Positions 9,699-20,489 of a stretch of DNA of 64,000 nt are shown piece by piece. Location of the stretch: NCBI GenBank assembly GCA_964016415.1, contig OZ024666.1:1593310-1657309 (forward strand), written 5' to 3'. The stretch is from Erwinia sp. Its GTDB lineage: Bacteria > Pseudomonadota > Gammaproteobacteria > Enterobacterales > Enterobacteriaceae. How positions within the stretch are numbered: the first letter of the stretch is position 1; each line of letters opens with the position of its first letter. A program made the translations under genes and the position numbers. The notes below the pieces were generated by a model that saw only the letters and a list, made by a program, of their open reading frames with translations, did no database searches and was not told the DNA's origin.

Positions 9699-10196
9699 TT
9701 AAGGTGCATCAACAGGGGGTTTGTCATGAGGCTGCTCAGGTTTTTCCTGCAGGCGTTTTTCAAATCGCTCGTTATACTGTTTTTTCTGCTCTGTGGTCAG
9801 AATATTATATAACTTGTTCTGTGTTGCCATCATATTCAGTGCGCGCGCTTTACTGTCAGCAGCCATGGTCGTTGCCTGAGCATCGGCTTTTGCTGCATCA
9901 AATTTATCTGAGGCGATAATCGCATGCAATGCACGGCGGTCTTCAATCGAAGGGCGCTTCACTTCCTGATGCGCTTCTTTAACGATAGTACGCATCTGCT
10001 CTTTCTGTTCTTTAGTTAAATCCAACCCTTTAAACATCTCATGCATGGGGTTGCCATGACGTGGGGGTTTAGGATGCGGTTTTCCCGCCTGCTCAGTCGG
10101 TGGAGGTGGGGTCTGTTGCTGTTCTGCCGCGTGTACCAGACTGGTTGCACCGACTGCCAGTGCTACCGCCATCACCAGTGAATTTAATTTACGCAT
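9699..10196 (-). CDS. spy: Periplasmic chaperone Spy
   Basis: Predicted 165-residue secreted protein: signal peptide MRKLNSLVMAVALAVG ending at VHA, then a Pro/His-rich linker and the Spy/CpxP helical core with two LTxxQ motifs (LTKEQ and LTTEQ). E. coli Spy (161 residues) is an ATP-independent periplasmic chaperone induced by Cpx and Bae envelope stress. ATG 10196 has AAGGAG upstream. The proline-rich insert (QQQTPPPPTEQAGKPHPKPP) is longer than in E. coli and could be a lineage feature. Confidence 0.88.
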   Translation of the reverse strand: MRKLNSLVMAVALAVGATSLVHAAEQQQTPPPPTEQAGKPHPKPPRHGNPMHEMFKGLDLTKEQKEQMRTIVKEAHQEVKRPSIEDRRALHAIIASDKFDAAKADAQATTMAADSKARALNMMATQNKLYNILTTEQKKQYNERFEKRLQEKPEQPHDKPPVDAP

Positions 10197-10382
10197 TGTG
10201 TTCTCCTTATTACCAGGCAATCATTCCTGGTGCTGTGATGATAGATTCAGAGAAGTTTCCTGTTGAATCTAATCAATCTGTTTATCTCATTGATAACCAG
10301 CATAGAACATAAATAAGTAGTAATCATGGAGAGATTAGGGAGATTAACAGGATAAAATACTAACAACTGTAAATCAGCGACA

Positions 10383-11288
10383 CTAGCTAAGCCGATAATA
10401 ACGATCTGGCTGGGGGGTGTCTGGCAGTTCACGCTGATTGTTCATTTCAAGTAGATTGATTTCAATGTTGGCACACATAGCATCCATCGGCAGATGATTA
10501 TTTGCATAGCCAAAGGGCATTTCCAACTCTTCAGCCAACGTATCCAGCGAAAGAAAGCTGTAAGCGATAAATACTGAAACCAGAGGCGTCATGTAATGCA
10601 AATCAGGTACCAGAGCGAAAGGTAACAACGTACAAAATAAGTAAACAGTGCGGTGTAACAAAAGTCCGTATGCAAAAGGCACAGGCATGCTGGCAAGTCG
10701 CTCACATCCCCCTAAAACCATGGACAACTGGTGAATGCTATTGTCGAGCTGGACATAAACCACATCAGAAACCTGTCCGGTATGACGTAGTTCAGCCAGC
10801 CAGCGTGATATTTTCAATTCAATAACATTGGTCGGTGCACGGCGCCGCAAAACATCCTCTGTTTCATCCCCGAGATACCGGTAGAGGTCATCCCGTGGGC
10901 CGCTATGGCGTAATTGGTGTTTCAGGCTATAACAAAACGCCATCAGTAGTACTGAGATGCGTTGCGCATCGCCAGGAGCAATCGCCTGCACCTGACGCAA
11001 AATAGTCCGGCAGGTAATCAGCAAACTGCCCCAAAGCATGCGTGCCTCAGTATAGCGGGCATAACACACACTATTACGAAAACCGAGAAAGATAGCAATT
11101 GAAACCCCCAACAGACTGAATGGGGCTAGTGTCAGCTTGATACCCAGTGTTTCATACCAGTCGAGACAAAATATCGCGATCACCGACATCAGCAAATTCA
11201 GTGAAAGACGAAATAAAATATCAGGCAGTACCGAGCCATTCCAGGCGAACAAACGAATAAACCAGTGACGATGTGGACGAATAATCAT
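10383..11288 (-). CDS. yneE: Bestrophin-like anion channel YneE
   Basis: Predicted 301-residue inner-membrane protein of the bestrophin/UPF0187 family, resembling E. coli YneE throughout: MIIRPHRHW start, TLAPFSLLGVSIAIFLGFRN with the pore-lining helix, YARYTEARMLWG, CERLASMPVPFAY, LHYMTPLVSVFIAY, LAEELEMPFG. Family members form pentameric anion channels. ATG 11288 aligns with E. coli; an in-frame TTG nine codons upstream is possible. No strong ribosome-binding site is visible at either. Confidence 0.88.
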   Translation of the reverse strand: MIIRPHRHWFIRLFAWNGSVLPDILFRLSLNLLMSVIAIFCLDWYETLGIKLTLAPFSLLGVSIAIFLGFRNSVCYARYTEARMLWGSLLITCRTILRQVQAIAPGDAQRISVLLMAFCYSLKHQLRHSGPRDDLYRYLGDETEDVLRRRAPTNVIELKISRWLAELRHTGQVSDVVYVQLDNSIHQLSMVLGGCERLASMPVPFAYGLLLHRTVYLFCTLLPFALVPDLHYMTPLVSVFIAYSFLSLDTLAEELEMPFGYANNHLPMDAMCANIEINLLEMNNQRELPDTPQPDRYYRLS

Positions 11289-11357
11289 TTTTTTCGTATC
11301 AGAAGCGTTGAACAAAAGCGCAGTTGCCGCGGCAACTGGCCATTCAGACAGATGATA

Positions 11358-12044
11358 TTAATCAGCAATTACAGAACCCGGACATTTCAGTATCCGGCGT
11401 ACGCATGCTAACAGTTCGTTCAGCGTGTTATCCACGACCCCTCTCTCTGTCAGCGTCTTTTCCAGTGCAAAAAGATATTCCACATTGCTGCCTAAAGGCC
11501 CCGAGGCACCGACAATCAAAGGTGCGATAACCTGAGGCTCTATTTCTGCTTCATAGAAAGCGTGATGCACATTTACAATGAACACCAAAGCAGTGACGTC
11601 GCGCCCGTCTTTGAGTTTCAGGTCGCACCATGTCGGAAGATAACAGCCCGTTAGCATCTCCCGTTTCCATAGCAGATCCAAATCCTGTTCTAAGGTCGCT
11701 TCAGGGAGTCGAAATGCCACACCTTGCGTATCGCCGCCAGCTTCCAGTCCCAGCATACGACCGGGATTACAATCTGTTGCGCGATCTGCCGTGAGTCGCA
11801 GACAAAAAGTGCGATGCCATCCTGTCAGCACGCCTTCCGCCTGTTCGGCGGCTTCAAACACGGGATTCCACATCAGAGATCCGTAACCAAAGACCCAAAC
11901 AGCACTATTATCAGGCCGTCTGCCTAGTGTCGCTTTCAGCGAATTGGTACGTTGCTCCTGGCTCCATAAAAGTGCTTCATCAATAGCACCAAAAGCTGTT
12001 TTACAATCTGCCTGTCTTAAAAACTCACGCGTCAATATGCCCAC
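11358..12044 (-). CDS. chaC: Glutathione-specific gamma-glutamylcyclotransferase ChaC
   Basis: Predicted 228-residue enzyme that cleaves glutathione to 5-oxoproline and Cys-Gly. The substrate-binding signature VFGYGSLMWNP is at residues 51-61, and the catalytic glutamate is expected in LLWKREM. Homology to E. coli ChaC starts at ILTREFLRQADCKTAFGAI. The frame opens at GTG 12044; a TTG three codons later is an alternative. It is divergent from chaA, as the chaBC pair is in E. coli, but chaB is not seen between them. Confidence 0.9.
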   Translation of the reverse strand: MGILTREFLRQADCKTAFGAIDEALLWSQEQRTNSLKATLGRRPDNSAVWVFGYGSLMWNPVFEAAEQAEGVLTGWHRTFCLRLTADRATDCNPGRMLGLEAGGDTQGVAFRLPEATLEQDLDLLWKREMLTGCYLPTWCDLKLKDGRDVTALVFIVNVHHAFYEAEIEPQVIAPLIVGASGPLGSNVEYLFALEKTLTERGVVDNTLNELLACVRRILKCPGSVIAD

Positions 12045-12590
12045 TTAACTCTGTTACACCCCACGACTCATCTGACATCAGCTCGACGCCTCCCTGCCCA
12101 TCTTAATCTTCGATACTCAACATCCGACACTATCAGAAACCTAATTCCAATCTGCTGACACGATCAAGCAACCCGCAATCAATTTCTGGTTTATATTTTA
12201 TCTCGCCGTAAGGTTCTATTGACCCCGCAGTACATTATCTTCCCTGTGGTAATCGTTTTTTTACGACAAAAACAGTTGTTCGCCCTTTTTCCATTGTTAA
12301 GAGCACAAAAACAGGATAACCCTCATATAAACCACACACAAAGCTAAATAATACCCATAAATCAATATGATTTATTTTTTTTAATTTAATTTACCTATTT
12401 TAAATCATATAGATGCAAACTTCACCTTACTTATATGATAACCCTGATTTAAATGCAAACCATGATAGACATAAATAGTAAAAATGTGTAAAGTGTAACG
12501 AAAGTTGAAACTTTCACGCTATACTTTGTTGATTACTTACCTCGCTAATCTTAACTGATGAGTGTTTAACTGAATAAGGATGATTTGCCT
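12045..12590. other. chaC-chaA intergenic region without chaB
   Basis: About 545 bases, strongly AT-rich from 12340 on. E. coli has chaB here; no ChaB-like frame is recognisable on the minus strand. The AT-rich part presumably carries the chaA promoter. No clear operator found. Confidence 0.5.
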
Positions 12591-13688
12591 ATGGGTACAC
12601 ACGAGGGCGTAAAAACCCGCCATACTGAATATTCACTTATCTTCCCACTGGCTGCCCTGGTCATTTTATGGTTCTGGGGTACTGCGAGTTCATTACCGCT
12701 GGTAGTAGGCATTAATCTGCTCGCGCTGGTCGCGATACTCAGTAGCGCTTTCAGCGTTGTCAGGCATGCAGACGTTTTAGCTCACCGGCTGGGCGAACCC
12801 TACGGCTCACTCATTCTGAGCCTCTCGGTAGTGATTCTGGAGGTTAGTCTAATCTCTGCGCTGATGGCCACAGGAGATGCCGCCCCTGCATTGATGCGTG
12901 ACACGCTTTACTCCATTATTATGATTGTTACTTGTGGATTGGTTGGTGCAGCGCTGCTGATGGGAGGCAGAAAATTTGCTACCCAATATGTCAATCTCGT
13001 GGGTGTTAAACAGTATCTGATTGCCATTTTCCCTTTAGCTATCCTGGTGCTGATATTCCCCAATTCTTTACCCGGTAGTAATTTTTCTGTCTCCCAGGCC
13101 TTACTTATTTCGGCCATTTCCGCCGCAATGTATGGCGTTTTCCTGCTTATTCAGACCAAAACGCACCAAAGTCTGTTTGTTTACGAACACGAAGACGACG
13201 GTGATGACGATGATCCTCATCACGGTAAGCCTTCCGCTCACTCTAGCTTATGGCACACTGTCTGGTTGATTATTCATCTGGTGGCGGTGATCAGTGTGAC
13301 TAAAATGAATGCAAACACACTGGAATCACTGCTGACGGAACTCAATGCTCCTGCGCAATTCACCGGTTTTCTGGTTGCGTTGTTAATACTCTCTCCGGAG
13401 GGGCTGGGCGCCATTAAAGCTGTAATGGCAAATCAGGTACAACGTGCGATGAATTTGTTCTTCGGCTCGGTACTGGCAACCATATCGCTGACTGTACCCG
13501 CAGTGACTATCATTGCCACCCTGACCGGGCAGCAACTGATTTTCGGGCTTGAATCGCCGCAAATGGTGATGATGGTGGCAGCACTGATACTTTGTCAGGT
13601 GTCATTCTCTACTGGCAGAACGAACGTGTTGAATGGTGCTGCACATCTGGCTTTATTTGTCGGTTATCTGATGACAATCATGCTTTAA
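12591..13688 (+). CDS. chaA: Sodium-potassium/proton antiporter ChaA
   Basis: Predicted 365-residue inner-membrane antiporter of the calcium:cation antiporter family, nearly colinear with E. coli ChaA (366). About eleven membrane helices are visible, with two inverted-repeat motifs: GEPYGSLILSLSVVILEVSL and LILSPEGLGAIKAV. The central acidic-histidine loop EHEDDGDDDDPHHG separates the halves. It extrudes Na+, K+ and Ca2+ at alkaline pH. ATG 12591 follows AAGGAT; an in-frame TTG six bases upstream is less likely. Confidence 0.95.
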   Translation: MGTHEGVKTRHTEYSLIFPLAALVILWFWGTASSLPLVVGINLLALVAILSSAFSVVRHADVLAHRLGEPYGSLILSLSVVILEVSLISALMATGDAAPALMRDTLYSIIMIVTCGLVGAALLMGGRKFATQYVNLVGVKQYLIAIFPLAILVLIFPNSLPGSNFSVSQALLISAISAAMYGVFLLIQTKTHQSLFVYEHEDDGDDDDPHHGKPSAHSSLWHTVWLIIHLVAVISVTKMNANTLESLLTELNAPAQFTGFLVALLILSPEGLGAIKAVMANQVQRAMNLFFGSVLATISLTVPAVTIIATLTGQQLIFGLESPQMVMMVAALILCQVSFSTGRTNVLNGAAHLALFVGYLMTIML

Positions 13689-13702
13689 CCTTCTCACCAC
13701 AA

Positions 13703-13734
13703 GCTAACAGCCATTTTGGCTGTTAGCTTTTTTT
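13703..13734 (+). terminator. Rho-independent terminator of chaA
   Basis: An 11-bp perfect stem (GCTAACAGCCA) with a 3-base loop is followed by seven T. The right arm overlaps the stop codon and last codons of the converging hslJ gene. Confidence 0.9.
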
Positions 13735-14145
13735 CTGAACTTCGACATAAATAAAGGTATGCCCGTTACCACTCAATGTCAGCGTCTGCTTGTCCAGTGT
13801 AACTACTGCTCCTTCCATTAATAAATTACTTAATGTGTTTTCCCACTGGTTAAGCTGTTCACTGCTACACAACATTTTCGTTGAAGCAAGTTGGGGAACC
13901 AGTAATTTTCCTTCACTGATTTTGCCCTGACCAAAAAAACGATTACACACAGCTCCACTGACACGCAGCGTGTCATCAAAAGCAATTTCCGGTACACGCG
14001 CAGGCTCGGAAACACGTTGTCCATCTGCCTGGGATAACTCAAAATGACGGCCTGCAAGTGAAGATGTGCCTCCGACCTGCGTCGGGGTTGTGGTACAACC
14101 AGCCAGTACTACGGCAGCTGCTAACACAGACATTCTCAATGACAT
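13723..14145 (-). CDS. hslJ: Outer-membrane lipoprotein HslJ (META domain)
   Basis: Predicted 140-residue lipoprotein with lipobox VLAGC (Cys17) and one META domain containing LRVSGAVCNRFFGQGKI and STKMLC, as in E. coli HslJ. That protein is a heat-shock-inducible lipoprotein linked to novobiocin tolerance. GAGGAAGAG precedes ATG 14145. The 3-prime end runs into the chaA terminator, so its last codons form part of that hairpin. Confidence 0.85.
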   Translation of the reverse strand: MSLRMSVLAAAVVLAGCTTTPTQVGGTSSLAGRHFELSQADGQRVSEPARVPEIAFDDTLRVSGAVCNRFFGQGKISEGKLLVPQLASTKMLCSSEQLNQWENTLSNLLMEGAVVTLDKQTLTLSGNGHTFIYVEVQKKS

Positions 14146-14274
14146 AACTCTTCCTCAATAATTTTTCTTTTATACTCACACTGACTGCAGATTCAGTAGC
14201 ACCCAGTCCATCAGCGTATATCACCGGTATCATGTTAGCGAGCCCGTCAGCTTGCTTTAAGAAAATACTGGTAT

Positions 14275-14305
14275 AAAAAAAGCCTGCGAGAAACAGGCTT
14301 TTTTT
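14275..14305 (-). terminator. Terminator of the hemA-kdsA gene run
   Basis: A stem GCCTG/CAGGC extended by a run of seven A and seven T on the two sides; read on the minus strand it ends in a T run just after the kdsA stop. It is symmetrical, so could work in both directions. Confidence 0.85.
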
Positions 14306-14316
14306 AAGTAGCTGCC

Positions 14317-15192
<876 letters not shown>

Positions 15193-15210
15193 TTAAACAA
15201 GCGTATCAGG

Positions 15211-16020
15211 CTAATGTAATGTCACTTGTTTTTGTCCAATAGCGTAAATTTGCATCCTGATCATTTCACTTACCGGATCTTCAGGACACTGCTCTATGAA
15301 ATAGCTAAGATCGTGCAGTGCAACGTGCTCGCAATCGAGCTGGGCAAAAATCAATCCTCTGTCCCGGATTTCATACGGGTCTTCTGGATCCATCTGGATA
15401 AGTACCTGACTGACCTGTAATGCCAGCTCCATTTGCCCCTCCTCCATCAACGCTGATTTAAGCGTATCGAGCATTTTATTCAACACCTGATGAGGGTCTG
15501 CTTCCTGTAAATCATCGTCGTATAATTCTGCAACCGGTCCCATATTACCTTTCAGCCACACTTCAAGTGTATGCTCAGATAATGTTTCACCATTGAACGG
15601 GTTAATCAGCCACATTTCCTCATCCAGCCAGTCAGCGCGTAAGATGAGTTGAGTGGGAAAAATGACCGGGATGATCGGAATAGAAAGTGCCTGAGCAATA
15701 TGCAGGAAGATGATACCCAGCGACACTGCTGTACCTTTACGGCTTTGTAACACTTCATCAAGCCACAATGTATCAGAAAGCCGGTAGACTCCGCTCGCGC
15801 CTCCGAAACCCCATTGATGCCAGAACAACTCGATCAATTTCTCAAGTTGTTGATCCTGAGCAATTCGCACAGGTATCATGGCACGCGCTTCGCGCACCAA
15901 TGCGTCTAATTGTTGTTTTACTACTGGGGCGGAAAAATCATCACGCATGACTTGCATCACATCAGTCATCGCTTCAAATAATGACTGTCTGGAAAAATCA
16001 ATATCAGCTATTGCCTTCAT
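15211..16020 (-). CDS. sirB1: SirB1 family protein (TPR/transglutaminase-like)
   Basis: A 269-residue protein, the same length as E. coli SirB1 (YchA). An N-terminal helical transglutaminase-like fold (GVYRLSDTLWLDEVLQSRKGTAVSLG) is followed by TPR-like repeats ending DPYEIRDRGLIFAQLDCEHVAL. The cellular role is poorly known. Its start overlaps the sirB2 stop by four bases, so the two are translationally coupled within the prfA operon. Confidence 0.93.
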   Translation of the reverse strand: MKAIADIDFSRQSLFEAMTDVMQVMRDDFSAPVVKQQLDALVREARAMIPVRIAQDQQLEKLIELFWHQWGFGGASGVYRLSDTLWLDEVLQSRKGTAVSLGIIFLHIAQALSIPIIPVIFPTQLILRADWLDEEMWLINPFNGETLSEHTLEVWLKGNMGPVAELYDDDLQEADPHQVLNKMLDTLKSALMEEGQMELALQVSQVLIQMDPEDPYEIRDRGLIFAQLDCEHVALHDLSYFIEQCPEDPVSEMIRMQIYAIGQKQVTLH

Positions 16021-16412
16021 ACGATCCCCAGCAATGGCAGTTTTGTTATAGCCAGTTTGCCAATTATGCTAAGCGTAATCAGCGCCAGGATGAAGGCTGA
16101 CCAGCGAACACCCTGTGAACGGGGGCGACGGCTGAGCGCCACAAACCCCAGACTAATATAAATAATAACGCCAAACAGCTTTTCCGTCAGCCATTCGCCC
16201 TGAGGGGTAAAAGGATAATAATGGGCAAGGACCACCATCACCACACCTGAGATCAATAAAAGAGTATCGTTAATATGAGGTAAAATTTTCACCCAACGCT
16301 GCTGCAATTTCAGTGATCCGCGCTGCAACCAGTAAAAGCGCAATAGCAGCAAAACAACACTGACCGTGACGGTCAGCAGATGGATTTTTTTTATTAACAG
16401 ATAATGGATCAT
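16017..16412 (-). CDS. sirB2: SirB2 family membrane protein
   Basis: A 131-residue integral membrane protein with four predicted helices (starting IHLLTVTVSVVLLLLRFYWL), of the SirB2 family; E. coli SirB2 has about 130 residues. The function is not established. Four-base overlaps with prmC upstream and sirB1 downstream show operon coupling. Confidence 0.9.
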   Translation of the reverse strand: MIHYLLIKKIHLLTVTVSVVLLLLRFYWLQRGSLKLQQRWVKILPHINDTLLLISGVVMVVLAHYYPFTPQGEWLTEKLFGVIIYISLGFVALSRRPRSQGVRWSAFILALITLSIIGKLAITKLPLLGIV

Positions 16413-17260
16413 CTGCTGACTCCTGATAATTGACTTATTCTTCCGCGGGTCACCCGATCATTGCCGCCATAATCTTTTATCGTCACTATCCCGGTAAATC
16501 CAGCACTGTCGAGCATATTTTGCACCATTTCAACCTGCTGCCAGCCATGCTCAAGCATCAACCAGCCCTGGAGATTGAGATACTTGTGAGCAGAAAAAAT
16601 TATTTTGCGCAGATCCGCTAATCCATGCTCTTCGGCCACCAGCGCACTGTGGGGCTCAAATCTCACATCTCCAAGCTGTAAATGTTCGTCATCACCATCG
16701 ATATAAGGAGGATTACTAACGATAAGATCAAACCGCTGCCCTTCGACAGCAGAGAACCAGTCACTGACGTAAAAGCTGACATGGGAAAGTCCCAGCCTTC
16801 CAGCATTACGCTTTGCCAGTTCAACCGCAGCTGCGATACGATCCACACCAGTAACATGACAATCCGGACGTTCACTGGCCAGTGCCAGCGCAACTGCACC
16901 ACTCCCTGTACCGAGATCGAGAACACGTTGCTGACCTGTTCCGATATGCAACAGGGCCTCAGCCACCAGTAGTTCAGTATCCGGACGGGGAATCAGCGTA
17001 TCGGGCGTTACCAGCAAAGGTAATGACCAAAACTCCCGTTCACCGATAATATGAGCAACCGGCTGACCTGACTCACGACGCGCAAGCAGTAGGTTCAGTC
17101 TCTCCAGCTGTGCCGCCGTCAGACGGGTCTCATCAAAGGCGATGATTTGACTGCGTGAGCGCCCTGTCACATGCGACAACAGGATCTCCGCATCACGCTT
17201 AGCACTTTCACTGCTGGTAAGACGGGTTATAGCCATACTCAGCCATTGACGAAAGTCCAT
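16409..17260 (-). CDS. prmC: Release factor glutamine methyltransferase PrmC (HemK)
   Basis: A 283-residue SAM-dependent methyltransferase that modifies the GGQ glutamine of RF1 and RF2. An N-terminal helical bundle precedes the Rossmann domain with VLDLGTGSGAVALALA (SAM binding) and the catalytic SNPPYID motif. The start codon overlaps the prfA stop (TAATG), placing modifier and substrate in the same operon. Length as in E. coli (277). Intact. Confidence 0.96.
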   Translation of the reverse strand: MDFRQWLSMAITRLTSSESAKRDAEILLSHVTGRSRSQIIAFDETRLTAAQLERLNLLLARRESGQPVAHIIGEREFWSLPLLVTPDTLIPRPDTELLVAEALLHIGTGQQRVLDLGTGSGAVALALASERPDCHVTGVDRIAAAVELAKRNAGRLGLSHVSFYVSDWFSAVEGQRFDLIVSNPPYIDGDDEHLQLGDVRFEPHSALVAEEHGLADLRKIIFSAHKYLNLQGWLMLEHGWQQVEMVQNMLDSAGFTGIVTIKDYGGNDRVTRGRISQLSGVSR

Positions 17261-18342
17261 TAATCCTGCTCTGACAATGCGGCCAGCTGATCAGCCTGGT
17301 ACTCCTGAACCACCGGTTCGATAAGCATATCCAGCTTGCCCTGCATCGCTTCATCCAGACGGTAAAGAGTAAGATTAATGCGGTGATCAGTGATACGCCC
17401 CTGGGGATAATTATAAGTGCGATTTCGGTCAGAACGATCGCCAGTTCCCAACAAATTACGTCGGGTGGAGGCTTCTTCCTGCTGACGCTTACTCATCTCT
17501 GCGGCACGAATACGTGCCCCCAGCACCGAGAGAGCTTTTGCTTTATTTTTGTGTTGTGAGCGCTCATCCTGACACTCCACCACAATACCTGTAGGTAAGT
17601 GAGTAATACGAATAGCAGAGTCAGTGGTATTGACGTGTTGTCCACCGGCTCCCGATGAACGGAAGGTATCAATTTTCAGATCGCCAGGATTGATATCAGG
17701 TAATTCAGCCTCGGGTAATTCAGGCATCACTGCCACTGTACAGGCCGAGGTATGAATCCTGCCCTGCGATTCAGTCTCCGGTACACGCTGTACGCGATGT
17801 CCACCCGATTCAAATTTTAACCGGCCATAAGCACCATCACCAATCACTTTGGCTATCAATTCTTTATAACCACCATGTTCGCCATCATTGACGCTCATTA
17901 CTTCAATTTTCCAGCGACGAGCTTCCGCATAGCGGCTGTACATTCTGAATAGATCACCGGCAAAAATAGCTGCTTCATCGCCGCCAGTCCCGGCGCGCAC
18001 TTCCAGGTAGCAATTACGTTCGTCATCAGGATCTTTCGGCAGCAGCAGTACCTGTAACTCTTGTTCCAGCTGTTCACTGCTGGACTGGGCCTGTTTGAGT
18101 TCTTCCTGCGCCATCTCGCGCATCTCAGCATCAGTAAGCATCTCCTGCGCAGTGGCGATATCTTCCTGCGCCTGACGCCAGTGACCAAAGCATTTACTGA
18201 CGTCGGTTAACTGCGCATACTCACGGGAGAGTGTCCGAAGCTGTTCCTGATCAGCAATCACGCTTGCATCACCAAGCATGGCTTCTACTTCTTCATGACG
18301 TTCCTGCAGGGCTTCCAGCTTGGCAACTATAGAAGGCTTCAT
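17260..18342 (-). CDS. prfA: Peptide chain release factor 1
   Basis: A 360-residue class I release factor recognising UAA and UAG, same length as E. coli RF1. Visible features: an N-terminal coiled-coil domain, the anticodon-like region around [14 protein letters not shown], and the peptidyl-tRNA hydrolysis motif [10 protein letters not shown]1 is intact and the core genes use ordinary stops, which argues against UAG reassignment despite the TAG codons seen in several pseudogenes. Confidence 0.97.
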   Translation of the reverse strand: MKPSIVAKLEALQERHEEVEAMLGDASVIADQEQLRTLSREYAQLTDVSKCFGHWRQAQEDIATAQEMLTDAEMREMAQEELKQAQSSSEQLEQELQVLLLPKDPDDERNCYLEVRAGTGGDEAAIFAGDLFRMYSRYAEARRWKIEVMSVNDGEHGGYKELIAKVIGDGAYGRLKFESGGHRVQRVPETESQGRIHTSACTVAVMPELPEAELPDINPGDLKIDTFRSSGAGGQHVNTTDSAIRITHLPTGIVVECQDERSQHKNKAKALSVLGARIRAAEMSKRQQEEASTRRNLLGTGDRSDRNRTYNYPQGRITDHRINLTLYRLDEAMQGKLDMLIEPVVQEYQADQLAALSEQD

Positions 18343-18381
18343 TAATCGTGTTTTACCTTGTTACTAAAAAAGGCGAGAATA

Positions 18382-19638
18382 TTAGTCCAGTCCGAGACTG
18401 TCACGTAAAATTTTCAGCCGGCTACTGTCACCATCGCGCGCCGCCTGTTGTAATGCTTTGGTTGGAGTATGAATCAACCGATTTGTTAACTTATGCGCCA
18501 GGTCTCGTAAAATAAGCTGCGGATCACCGCCCTGCTGCAAAGCAGACAGTGCGCGATTTTCCAACTCTTCGCGTATCTGTTCGGCAGATGAACGAAAATG
18601 ACGAATACTATCAACTGCTTCCTGTGACCGTAGCCAGCGCATAAATTCACTGCTTTCTTCAGAGACAATTATCTCTGCTTCTGCTGCGGCTGCTTTGCGC
18701 TGAGCCATATTATTTTGAATAATCGCCTGCAGATCATCAACTGTATAGAGATAGACATCAGCTAAATCGCCAACTTCCGGTTCAACATCACGTGGTACAG
18801 CAATATCTACCAGAAGCATGGGCCGATTACGGCGTTTTTTTAGCGCCCGTTCTACCATACCTTTACCAATGATGGGTAACGGACTTGCTGTCGAGCTGAT
18901 GATAATATCTGCCTCTGACAGACGGGTATCGATTTCAGGCAGGCTTATCACCTCAGCCTCTACTTCATCCGCAAAGGCCTGTGCACGCTCACGTGTGCGA
19001 TTAGCGATGATTAATTTTTTTACGTTGTGCTGACGGAGATGACGGGCAGCTAACTCAATGGTTTCACCGGCGCCAACCAGCAAAACATTGACCGAAGATA
19101 ATGATTCGAAAATTTGTCGGGCCAGTGTACAAGCTGCAAAAGCCACCGAAACCGCACTGCTGCCTATCTCTGTTTCGGTACGTACACGTTTTGCCACCGT
19201 GAACGATTTCTGAAACATTTTATCCAGCTCACTGGAGCAAGCCTGCTCCCGACAGGCATCAGCATAAGCTTTTTTTACCTGACCAAGAATTTGTGGTTCA
19301 CCCAGAACCAGGGAATCCAGACCACTGGCCACACGCATCAAATGGCTTACAGCTTCATCACCCTGATACCAGTAGAGAATATGTTTGACTTCCTCTTCGG
19401 CCAAACCATGATACTCACACAGCCAGTTGATCAACTGCTGCTGCAAGTTATCATTCTGTGCAACACTAAGATAAAGCTCAGTGCGATTACAGGTAGAGAG
19501 CACAACCCCCCCCTGAACCGGCGGTTGGACGAGTAAACTGGCCAGCGCGTCGTGAAGCGTATCAGGTGAAAACGTGACGCGCTCGCGTAGTGCGACAGGC
19601 GCTGTCTTGTGATTAATTCCGAGTGCCAGCAGCGTCAT
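18382..19638 (-). CDS. hemA: Glutamyl-tRNA reductase
   Basis: A 418-residue enzyme reducing glutamyl-tRNA(Glu) to glutamate-1-semialdehyde, the committed step of tetrapyrrole synthesis. The catalytic Cys50 is in [10 protein letters not shown]. Next come [16 protein letters not shown], the NADPH-binding [16 protein letters not shown], and the C-terminal dimerisation helix. ATG 19638 gives [14 protein letters not shown], matching E. coli exactly in position; the frame extends 17 codons further up without homology. Divergent from lolB. Confidence 0.96.
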   Translation of the reverse strand: MTLLALGINHKTAPVALRERVTFSPDTLHDALASLLVQPPVQGGVVLSTCNRTELYLSVAQNDNLQQQLINWLCEYHGLAEEEVKHILYWYQGDEAVSHLMRVASGLDSLVLGEPQILGQVKKAYADACREQACSSELDKMFQKSFTVAKRVRTETEIGSSAVSVAFAACTLARQIFESLSSVNVLLVGAGETIELAARHLRQHNVKKLIIANRTRERAQAFADEVEAEVISLPEIDTRLSEADIIISSTASPLPIIGKGMVERALKKRRNRPMLLVDIAVPRDVEPEVGDLADVYLYTVDDLQAIIQNNMAQRKAAAAEAEIIVSEESSEFMRWLRSQEAVDSIRHFRSSAEQIREELENRALSALQQGGDPQLILRDLAHKLTNRLIHTPTKALQQAARDGDSSRLKILRDSLGLD

Positions 19639-19865
19639 GGTGATCTGTACGGGGTTATCCCACAGTTGATAGGGTTTTATGTCGGGCATTCTACAAGATG
19701 AGCGCTGTCAAGAAAAGCCATCTTCACCGCTCATAGTAAGAGGATAGTACTATCAGGGATTTAATGCGACAATCGGCGATTGACCTGCTAACAATGAAAC
19801 GTTTAGCGTCAGTGTTATGATGATTCACCATTTGCTGCTACCACTTGTGTAACCAGAGGTTTTTT

Positions 19866-20489
19866 ATGTCGTTTACCTGTCACCGTTTTTTGCGCTTACT
19901 GCCTTTGAGCGCACTGTTACTTGCTGCCTGTCAAATCACCTCCCCGCCGAAGCCAGGCCCCGAGCTAACGGCACCACAATGGCTGAGTCAACAGCAGACA
20001 CTGAAAAAAATTACTCAATTCAGCACCCGTGGCTCTTTTGCCTACATCAGTGATAACCAGAGAGTCTATGCACGCTTCAACTGGCAGCAAACCGCAAGCG
20101 ACCGCTACCGTCTGCTGCTGACCAACCCGCTGGGTACCACCGAATTACAGCTGGATGCCCAGGGCAGCGTTGTACAATTAGTAGACAGCAATGGCAAACG
20201 CTACACCAGCAATGATGCTGAAAAAATGTTAAGCACCCTGACCGGAATGGAGATCCCTCTTGATAACCTGCGTCAGTGGGTTCTCGGTTTACCCGGCAGT
20301 TCAACGCAATACACACTGGACAGCCAATATCGATTACGACAACTGAGTTATCACTCAGGTAACAAAGAGTGGCAAGTCAACTGGCAGAGTTACGATACTC
20401 AGCAGACTCCCGCGCTCCCTTCTAATGTAGAGTTACAACAAGTTGGGCAGCGAATTAAACTGAAAATGGACAGCTGGACAGTGCAATGA
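19866..20489 (+). CDS. lolB: Outer-membrane lipoprotein receptor LolB
   Basis: A 207-residue lipoprotein (the E. coli length) with signal peptide and lipobox LLAAC (Cys22). LolB takes lipoproteins from LolA and inserts them into the outer membrane. Conserved parts: [53 protein letters not shown] lies before ATG 19866. Its stop overlaps the ispE start. Essential and intact. Confidence 0.94.
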   Translation: MSFTCHRFLRLLPLSALLLAACQITSPPKPGPELTAPQWLSQQQTLKKITQFSTRGSFAYISDNQRVYARFNWQQTASDRYRLLLTNPLGTTELQLDAQGSVVQLVDSNGKRYTSNDAEKMLSTLTGMEIPLDNLRQWVLGLPGSSTQYTLDSQYRLRQLSYHSGNKEWQVNWQSYDTQQTPALPSNVELQQVGQRIKLKMDSWTVQ

